A stretch of 10,478 nt of DNA, from the NCBI GenBank assembly GCA_038148755.1, contig JAYQWA010000030.1, forward strand, positions 1 to 10,478, in the 5' to 3' direction. The position numbers were made by a program, and so were the translations under genes. The DNA comes from UBA5109 sp038148755. GTDB taxonomy: Bacteria; Pseudomonadota; Gammaproteobacteria; Pseudomonadales; Pseudohongiellaceae. Of this stretch, positions 6,602-10,478 are shown one piece after another (the first letter of the stretch is position 1; each line of letters opens with the position of its first letter). A model generated the notes under the pieces. It did no database searches and was not told where the DNA came from. It saw nothing but the letters and a program-made list of their open reading frames with translations.

Positions 6602-7297
6602 TTAAAAATCCAGTGAGGATTGATCTATCTGGATGCCCGGCCCCATGGTTGAAGACAATACTATTTTCTTCACATAGGTACCTTTGGCAGACGCTGGTTT
6701 GGCTTTTTTCAAATCAGCTAATAAAGCCTCTAAATTGCCTTTTACAGCACTAGCATCAAAATCTGCTTTGCCGATGCCACCATGGATTATTCCACTTTTA
6801 TCTGTTCGGTAACGTACCTGACCAGATTTAGCATTTTTTACAGCGCCTTCTACATCAGGAGTCACAGTGCCTACTTTAGGGTTAGGCATCAAACCTTTAG
6901 GGCCTAAAATAGTACCAAGCTGACCAACTATACGCATTGCATCCGGGCTGGCAATCACGACATCAAAGTCCAGGTTGCCGCCTTTGATGCTTTCAGCCAG
7001 ATCTTCGAAACCAACGACATCTGCACCAGCTGCCTTAGCTTTATCTGCATTCTCACCCTGAGCAAATACCGCAACGCGTACATCTTTACCTGTACCATGC
7101 GGCAAGGTCGTTGCGCCTCTCACTGCCTGATCAGATTTACGCGCATCAATTCCCAGATTAATGCTGACATCTATTGATTCTTTGAACTTGGAAGTCGAAA
7201 GCTCAGCAATTAAAGCTACTGCCTCATCAATTGAATAAGACTTCCCAGCTTCTAGTTTCTCGGCGATTAATTTTGCTTTTTTAGTTAACTTGGCCAT
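6602..7297 (-). CDS. rplA: 50S ribosomal protein L1
   Basis: L1 binds 23S rRNA at the mobile L1 stalk, which helps deacylated tRNA leave the E site. It also represses translation of its own operon by binding the rplK leader. It is 231 residues against 234 in E. coli and ends in the family-typical TMGPGIQIDQSSLDF. Other signatures are the AVALIAELSTSKFKESIDVS segment near the N terminus, the GTGKDVRVAVFA strand, and LGPKGLMPNPKVGTVT in the second domain. The ATG overlaps the rplK stop codon by one base (TAATG at 7299-7295), and GAGGGGGTGA lies within the end of rplK as the ribosome-binding site, so translation is likely coupled to rplK. Confidence 0.98.
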   Translation of the reverse strand: MAKLTKKAKLIAEKLEAGKSYSIDEAVALIAELSTSKFKESIDVSINLGIDARKSDQAVRGATTLPHGTGKDVRVAVFAQGENADKAKAAGADVVGFEDLAESIKGGNLDFDVVIASPDAMRIVGQLGTILGPKGLMPNPKVGTVTPDVEGAVKNAKSGQVRYRTDKSGIIHGGIGKADFDASAVKGNLEALLADLKKAKPASAKGTYVKKIVLSSTMGPGIQIDQSSLDF

Positions 7298-7731
7298 TAG
7301 TTCACCCCCTCTGTTTCAATGCCCGCACTTCTGGCACTGCCTGCCAATGTACGCACTGCTGCATCCATATCAGCCGCAGTCAGATCAGGCATTTTAAGCG
7401 TCGCTATCTCTTCAAGCTGGGCACGGGTAACTTTGCCAACTTTTTCCGTATTAGGACGACCACTGCCTTTTTTCAGGCCCGCTGCTTTTTGTAACAACAC
7501 GGCAGCTGGAGGTGTTTTAGTAATGAATGTGAAGCTTCTGTCAGCATAGACAGTAATCACAACAGGAATCGGCAAGCCAGGTTCAACACTTTGAGTTTCA
7601 GCATTGAACGCCTTACAAAAATCCATGATATTGACACCATGTTGACCAAGAGCCGGACCAACAGGTGGACTTGGGTTAGCTTTGCCTGCGCCAACCTGCA
7701 ATTTAATATAAGCTAATACTTTTTTAGCCAT
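7297..7731 (-). CDS. rplK: 50S ribosomal protein L11
   Basis: L11 binds the GTPase-associated region of 23S rRNA next to L10 and takes part in factor binding and in the stringent response through RelA. The protein is 144 residues against 142 in E. coli. The N-terminal domain starts MAKKVLAYIKLQVGAGKANP and carries the proline-rich stretch PSPPVGPALGQHGVNIM (20-36), the site linked with thiostrepton. The C-terminal RNA-binding domain begins near KTPPAAVLLQKAAGLKKGSG (about 71). The start at 7731 is set by AAGGAG at 7745-7740 with an eight-base spacer and by the family N terminus. The frame stays open upstream to 7788, but that extension is leader RNA. The stop overlaps the rplA start by one base. 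Confidence 0.98.
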   Translation of the reverse strand: MAKKVLAYIKLQVGAGKANPSPPVGPALGQHGVNIMDFCKAFNAETQSVEPGLPIPVVITVYADRSFTFITKTPPAAVLLQKAAGLKKGSGRPNTEKVGKVTRAQLEEIATLKMPDLTAADMDAAVRTLAGSARSAGIETEGVN

Positions 7732-7746
7732 TTTACTTACTCCTTT

Positions 7747-7770
7747 GGGTCTAACGCCTTTCGGCTCCCC
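7747..7770 (-). promoter_or_regulatory. Candidate L1-binding (autoregulatory) hairpin ahead of rplK
   Basis: The RNA reads GGGGAGCC, GAAA, GGCGTTAGACCC. It forms a lower GGG/CCC stem, an asymmetric internal loop (GA opposite GTTAGA) and an upper GCC/GGC stem closed by a GAAA tetraloop. It ends one base before the AAGGAG of rplK. Two short stems split by an asymmetric loop beside the rplK ribosome-binding site is the arrangement known for L1 repression, where the mRNA imitates the L1 site of 23S rRNA. Structure is seen; L1 binding is inferred from layout. Confidence 0.6.
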
Positions 7771-7773
7771 TGG

Positions 7774-7798
7774 CGCTGCTTCTAACAAGAATGCAGCG
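7774..7798 (-). promoter_or_regulatory. Hairpin in the nusG-rplK gap
   Basis: CGCTGC (7798-7793) pairs with GCAGCG (7779-7774). After a bulged A, TTCT pairs with AGAA around a TGTT loop, giving ten pairs. It lies directly upstream of the candidate L1 site and may belong to the same leader structure. No U-run follows it. Confidence 0.4.
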
Positions 7799-7810
7799 AC
7801 TTTAATTTAA

Positions 7811-7832
7811 GAGGTTTTCACAGGAAAACCTC
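7811..7832 (-). promoter_or_regulatory. Perfect 9-bp hairpin just after nusG
   Basis: GAGGTTTTC (7832-7824) pairs perfectly with GAAAACCTC (7819-7811) around a four-base CTGT loop, 12 bases after the nusG stop. TTAAATTAAA follows, which is not a true U-run, so at most weak termination is expected. In E. coli the rplK promoter lies in the nusG-rplK gap, but I could not find good -35 and -10 boxes here. The hairpin may mark a processing point between the secE-nusG and rplKA messages. Confidence 0.45.
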
Positions 7833-7844
7833 CACCAAATACTT

Positions 7845-8393
7845 TTAACCTTTCTCGACTTGCGAGAATTCAAGCTCAACAGGTGTTGAACGACCGAATA
7901 TCAGTACAGCCACTCTCACCCGACTTTTCTCATAATTCACTTCTTCTACCGTACCAGTGAAGTCATTAAATGGCCCATCAGTAACCCGAACCATTTCACC
8001 TGGCTCATAAACAGTTTTATGAGTAGGCTTATCAACCGACTCTTCGAGGCGGTTCATAATTTCATTCACTTCACGTTGCGTAATCGGTGCTGGTTTGTCT
8101 GCTTTACCACCAATAAAACCCATCACTCTCGGTGTATCTTTTACCAAGTGCCAGGTTACATCATTCAATGCCATGTTTATTAACACATAACCTGGGAAAA
8201 ATTTACGCTCACTTTTGCGTTTCTGCCCACCACGCATTTCAAGGACTTCTTCTGTTGGCACAAGTATTTCGCCAAACAGTTCAGGACTGCCAGATAAAGC
8301 AATCCTTTCTTCCAGCGCCTGTTTTACTTTTCGCTCATAGCCTGAATAAGCATGAATCACATACCAACGCTTATCATTTTCAGAAGCTGACAT
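7845..8393 (-). CDS. nusG: Transcription termination/antitermination factor NusG
   Basis: NusG binds the clamp helices of RNA polymerase, suppresses pausing, and links polymerase either to Rho or to the ribosome through S10. It is 182 residues against 181 in E. coli. The NGN domain spans about 9-118, with RWYVIHAYSGYE and SERKFFPGYVLINM. The KOW domain spans about 131-182, with PGEMVRVTDGPFNDFTGTVE and the IFGRSTPVELEF strand. F166 corresponds to E. coli F165, which is at the Rho/S10 contact surface. The ATG is preceded by AGGG, which overlaps the secE stop codon region. Only 12 bases separate the two genes, so they are surely co-transcribed and probably coupled. Confidence 0.98.
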   Translation of the reverse strand: MSASENDKRWYVIHAYSGYERKVKQALEERIALSGSPELFGEILVPTEEVLEMRGGQKRKSERKFFPGYVLINMALNDVTWHLVKDTPRVMGFIGGKADKPAPITQREVNEIMNRLEESVDKPTHKTVYEPGEMVRVTDGPFNDFTGTVEEVNYEKSRVRVAVLIFGRSTPVELEFSQVEKG

Positions 8394-8405
8394 TCTTATT
8401 TTTCC

Positions 8406-8804
8406 CTAACCAATAATAAACGTGATCACGAAACTTAAAAGTGAATCCAGAGCCCAGAGAATTAAAGCCACAATCATGACAACCACAACAACTATTAATG
8501 TTGTCTGAGTCGTTTCTGTTCGGGTTGGCCACACTACCTTTCTAATTTCTGTTTTAGCCTCCAGGCACAAAGCAACAAAAGCTTTACCTTTTGCGGTGAG
8601 CGCTGCCAGCCAACCGGCAACTCCGGCTAAAACCAATAACCCTAATACTCTGTAAAGCATGGACTCCGCAGCAAAATAGCTATTGCCATAAACGCCTGCT
8701 ATCACAAGTAGCAGAACAATTACCCAAAGCACTAAATCCAGACTACCGCTATCCTTGCTGTTCTGGTTCTTCAGCTTCGCTGCTTTTCCAACCTTTTCGT
8801 TCAT
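8406..8804 (-). CDS. secE: Preprotein translocase subunit SecE
   Basis: SecE clamps the SecY channel in the inner membrane for Sec-dependent export and membrane insertion. From ATG at 8804 the product is 132 residues. It has a short charged cytosolic start (MNEKVGKAAKLKNQNSKDSG), membrane segments at about 24-43 and 51-69, the conserved amphipathic helix with AKTEIRKVVWPTRTETTQTT (about 83-102), and a third membrane segment to the C terminus. Three membrane segments are typical of gammaproteobacteria. The frame extends five codons upstream to a TTG at 8819, but an MNxK-type start resembles relatives better. Neither start has a clear ribosome-binding site; only GAAAG lies upstream of the ATG. 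tRNA-Trp ends just 26 bases before this ATG. Confidence 0.93.
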   Translation of the reverse strand: MNEKVGKAAKLKNQNSKDSGSLDLVLWVIVLLLVIAGVYGNSYFAAESMLYRVLGLLVLAGVAGWLAALTAKGKAFVALCLEAKTEIRKVVWPTRTETTQTTLIVVVVVMIVALILWALDSLLSFVITFIIG

Positions 8805-8830
8805 TTCACTGACTTTCAATATTCATTTAA

Positions 8831-8906
8831 TGGCAGGCCAGGAGGGAATCGAACCCCCAACCTGCGGTTTTGGAGACCGCCGCTCTGCCAATTGAGCTAC
8901 TGGCCT
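8831..8906 (-). tRNA. tRNA-Trp (anticodon CCA)
   Basis: This is a complete 76-base gene with an encoded CCA end. The acceptor strands AGGCCAG and CTGGCCT pair fully. The anticodon stem GCGGT/ACCGC encloses the loop CTCCAAA, giving anticodon CCA for UGG. The T arm has GTTCGATTC and the D arm has AGCTCAATTGGCAGAGC. The discriminator base is G, as bacterial TrpRS prefers. It sits between tuf and secE in the same orientation, an order seen in several gammaproteobacteria, so it is probably cut from a longer transcript. Confidence 0.97.
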
Positions 8907-8928
8907 ATACAACTACTTAATCACCGAA

Positions 8929-8986
8929 CGTCTTATTTCAAAAGACGAGTAAGCCGAGAAGACCGCAAAGCAGTAATCCCGGCTTA
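8929..8986 (-). promoter_or_regulatory. Tandem hairpins in the tuf-tRNA-Trp gap
   Basis: First stem: TAAGCCGGGA (8986-8977) pairs with TCTCGGCTTA (8959-8950), ten positions with one G-U. After a small internal loop, ACTGC pairs with GCGGT around a TTT triloop. Second stem: CGTCTT (8947-8942) pairs with AAGACG (8934-8929) around seven bases, only two bases after the first. The second stem's own first arm begins the only T-run (TCTTTT), so full termination is doubtful. The structures could protect the tuf mRNA 3' end, reduce read-through, or guide cleavage to free tRNA-Trp. Function is inferred. Confidence 0.45.
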
Positions 8987-9007
8987 ACTTAAATGCTTGT
9001 TAGCAGT

Positions 9008-10198
9008 TTATTCGATGATTTTAGCGACGACACCAGCTCCAACTGTACGACCACCTTCGCGAACAGCAAAACGCTGACCTTCTTCCATCGCAATAGGAGC
9101 AATCAGTTCAACTGACATCTTCACATTATCACCAGGCATTACCATTTCTACACCTTCTGGCAACTCAACTGCACCAGTTACATCAGTGGTTTCGAAATAG
9201 AACTGAGGGCGATACCCTTTAAAGAAAGGGGTATGACGTCCACCCTCATCTTTAGATAGTACATAAACCTCACCTTCAAATTTGGTATGTGGTGTAATTG
9301 AACCTGGTTTAGCCAGAACCTGACCACGCTCAACGTCTTCACGCTTGGTACCACGCAACAGTACACCAACATTCTCTCCGGCACGGCCTTCGTCAAGTAA
9401 TTTACGGAACATCTCTACCCCAGTACAGGTAGTAGTCTGAGTATCTCTAATACCGACGATTTCGATTTCTTCACCAACTTTAACAATACCTCGAGCTACA
9501 CGGCCTGTTACTACAGTACCACGACCTGAAATTGAGAATACGTCTTCAATTGGCATCAGGAATGGTTTTTCGATATCACGCTCAGGCTCAGGAATATATT
9601 CATCCAGTGTTTCCACCAGTTTCTTTACAGCAGGCATACCGATATCAGAAGTATCACCTTCCAGTGCTTTCAGAGCAGAACCGATAATAATTGGCGTGTC
9701 ATCACCTGGGAATTCATATTGATCCAGTAATTCACGGATCTCCATTTCAACCAGCTCCAGCAGTTCTTCATCATCAACCATATCGGCTTTATTCATGAAA
9801 ACTACAATATAAGGTACACCAACCTGACGAGATAACAGGATGTGTTCACGCGTCTGAGGCATAGGGCCATCAGCTGCAGAACAAACCAGGATCGCACCGT
9901 CCATCTGTGCAGCACCTGTGATCATGTTTTTAACATAGTCAGCATGGCCTGGGCAGTCAACGTGAGCATAATGACGATTTAGAGAGTCATACTCAACGTG
10001 AGAAGTCGCAATAGTAATACCGCGCTCTCTTTCTTCCGGCGCATTATCAATACCAGCAAAGTCTACCGCTGTACCACCCCAGGTTTCCGCACATACGCGC
10101 GTCAACGCTGCTGTCAGTGTTGTTTTACCATGGTCAACGTGACCAATCGTGCCCACATTTACGTGGGGCTTATTTCTTTCAAATTTTTCCTTTGCCAT
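9008..10198 (-). CDS. tuf: Translation elongation factor Tu
   Basis: EF-Tu carries aminoacyl-tRNA to the ribosomal A site and hydrolyses GTP on codon recognition. The protein is 396 residues against 394 in E. coli. The GTPase domain (to about 205) has the P-loop GHVDHGKT (19-26), the ERERGITI switch I segment with the conserved threonine, DCPGHA with the catalytic histidine H85, NKAD (136-139) and SAL (174-176). NKAD replaces the E. coli NKCD, an acceptable variation. Domains 2 and 3 follow to the end AGVVAKIIE. GGAGG at 10211-10207 with an eight-base spacer fixes the ATG. Its position between tRNA-Thr and tRNA-Trp corresponds to tufB of E. coli; whether a second tuf copy exists cannot be seen here. 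Confidence 0.98.
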   Translation of the reverse strand: MAKEKFERNKPHVNVGTIGHVDHGKTTLTAALTRVCAETWGGTAVDFAGIDNAPEERERGITIATSHVEYDSLNRHYAHVDCPGHADYVKNMITGAAQMDGAILVCSAADGPMPQTREHILLSRQVGVPYIVVFMNKADMVDDEELLELVEMEIRELLDQYEFPGDDTPIIIGSALKALEGDTSDIGMPAVKKLVETLDEYIPEPERDIEKPFLMPIEDVFSISGRGTVVTGRVARGIVKVGEEIEIVGIRDTQTTTCTGVEMFRKLLDEGRAGENVGVLLRGTKREDVERGQVLAKPGSITPHTKFEGEVYVLSKDEGGRHTPFFKGYRPQFYFETTDVTGAVELPEGVEMVMPGDNVKMSVELIAPIAMEEGQRFAVREGGRTVGAGVVAKIIE

Positions 10199-10280
10199 CG
10201 AAAATGCCTCCGACCTTTATTAATAACTATTTTATAAATATTTTCTAATCTTTCTTTCATCATTCTCTGTATAAGAGAGA
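10199..10280 (-). other. AT-rich tuf leader between tRNA-Thr and tuf
   Basis: This 82-bp gap begins with a small stem (TCTCT with AGAGA) next to the tRNA-Thr 3' end and continues as a very AT-rich stretch. It contains TATAAAAT, which resembles a -10 box, but I see no matching -35 element at the right distance. It ends in the strong GGAGG of tuf. The tRNAs and tuf are most simply read as one transcript. Confidence 0.5.
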
Positions 10281-10356
10281 TGGTGCTCACACCCAGAGTC
10301 GAACTGGGGACCTCATCATTACCAATGATGCGCTCTACCACCTGAGCTATGCGAGC
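10281..10356 (-). tRNA. tRNA-Thr (anticodon GGT)
   Basis: This is a complete 76-base gene with encoded CCA. The acceptor strands GCTCGCA and TGTGAGC pair with one G-U. The anticodon stem CATCA/TGATG encloses TTGGTAA, giving anticodon GGT, which reads ACC and ACU. The T arm has GTTCGACTC and the D arm has AGCTCAGGTGGTAGAGC. It lies directly upstream of tuf, as thrT does in E. coli. Confidence 0.97.
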
Positions 10357-10382
10357 TTTCTTAAAGATTTACTCACATCATC

Positions 10383-10417
10383 CTGTTTCGATTTTGCTTA
10401 ATGCCCAATCTAAACAG
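10383..10417 (-). promoter_or_regulatory. Hairpin in the tRNA-Gly to tRNA-Thr spacer
   Basis: CTGTTTAGATT (10417-10407) pairs with AATCGAAACAG (10393-10383) at ten of eleven positions, with one A-G mismatch, around a 13-base loop. It occupies the middle of the 76-bp spacer. No U-run follows. It may guide processing of the tRNA precursor; this is inference from position. Confidence 0.35.
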
Positions 10418-10432
10418 CCCAAGACTCGACTC

Positions 10433-10478
10433 TGGAGCGGGTAGCGGGAATCGAACCCGCATGATCAGCTTGGAAGGC
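10433..10478 (-). tRNA. tRNA-Gly (anticodon TCC), 3' part only
   Basis: Only the last 46 bases are in the window. The transcript enters within the anticodon arm: GCCTTCCAAGCTG places anticodon TCC in the loop CTTCCAA. The T arm GCGGGTTCGATTCCCGC and the acceptor strand ACCCGC with T and encoded CCA follow. The 5' half lies beyond the window edge. It matches glyT of the E. coli tRNA-tufB cluster in type and position. Confidence 0.93.

Noticed and set aside
7732..7788. Upstream extension of rplK by 19 codons
   Set aside because: It lacks similarity to L11, runs through the hairpin and AAGGAG that serve the real ATG at 7731, and starts within another hairpin.
10199..10280. TATAAAAT as a tuf promoter
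   Set aside because: No -35 element is found at the right distance, and AT-rich leaders produce such boxes by chance.
10159..10341. Minus-strand frame of 60 codons overlapping tRNA-Thr and the tuf start
   Set aside because: It runs through most of a tRNA gene and into tuf in another frame.
1..10478. Mobile element, CRISPR array, defence island or horizontally acquired gene
   Set aside because: Gene order is fully explained by the conserved tuf to rpoC cluster; no transposase, repeat array or foreign-looking gene is visible on either strand.

Overview
The window is one strand-consistent block of core gene-expression genes. Everything supported is on the minus strand, so transcription runs from high to low coordinates. 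In transcription order it holds a partial tRNA-Gly(TCC), tRNA-Thr(GGT), tuf (EF-Tu), tRNA-Trp(CCA), secE, nusG, rplK (L11), rplA (L1), rplJ (L10), rplL (L7/L12), rpoB (beta subunit) and the first 316 codons of rpoC (beta' subunit). The tRNA-tuf-tRNA-Trp-secE-nusG-rplKAJL-rpoBC order, CCA ends encoded in all three tRNA genes, and a 1360-residue RpoB that keeps the lineage-specific insert near residues 940-1055 all point to a gammaproteobacterium with moderate to slightly low GC. I cannot place it more finely from sequence alone.

Region by region: 10199-10478 holds the tRNAs and the tuf leader; 8907-10198 holds tuf and a structured 3' untranslated gap; 8404-8906 holds tRNA-Trp and secE; 7732-8393 holds nusG and a gap with two hairpins and a candidate L1-binding site; 6602-7731 holds rplK and rplA, which overlap by one base; 6277-6601 is a 325-bp leader containing the conserved L10-binding structure; 5295-6276 holds rplJ and rplL; 5097-5294 is the structured attenuator/processing gap; 1014-5096 is rpoB; 951-1013 is a short structured gap; 1-950 is rpoC, cut by the window edge.

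The genes supply the ribosomal stalk and its base (L11, L10, L7/L12), L1, the factor that brings aminoacyl-tRNA to the ribosome (EF-Tu), transcription elongation (NusG), membrane protein export (SecE) and the two large RNA polymerase subunits. Such clusters are balanced mainly after transcription starts: L1 represses rplKA, the L10-L12 complex represses rplJL, and partial termination or cleavage between rplL and rpoB lowers polymerase output. Elements consistent with all three are visible here.

I see no mobile element, CRISPR array, phage gene, defence system or plus-strand gene. The window is ordinary in gene content. What merits a second look lies in the gaps, where several RNA arms can pair in more than one way. 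The clearest case is at the rpoC ribosome-binding site. All RNA folds were paired by eye, with no energies computed.
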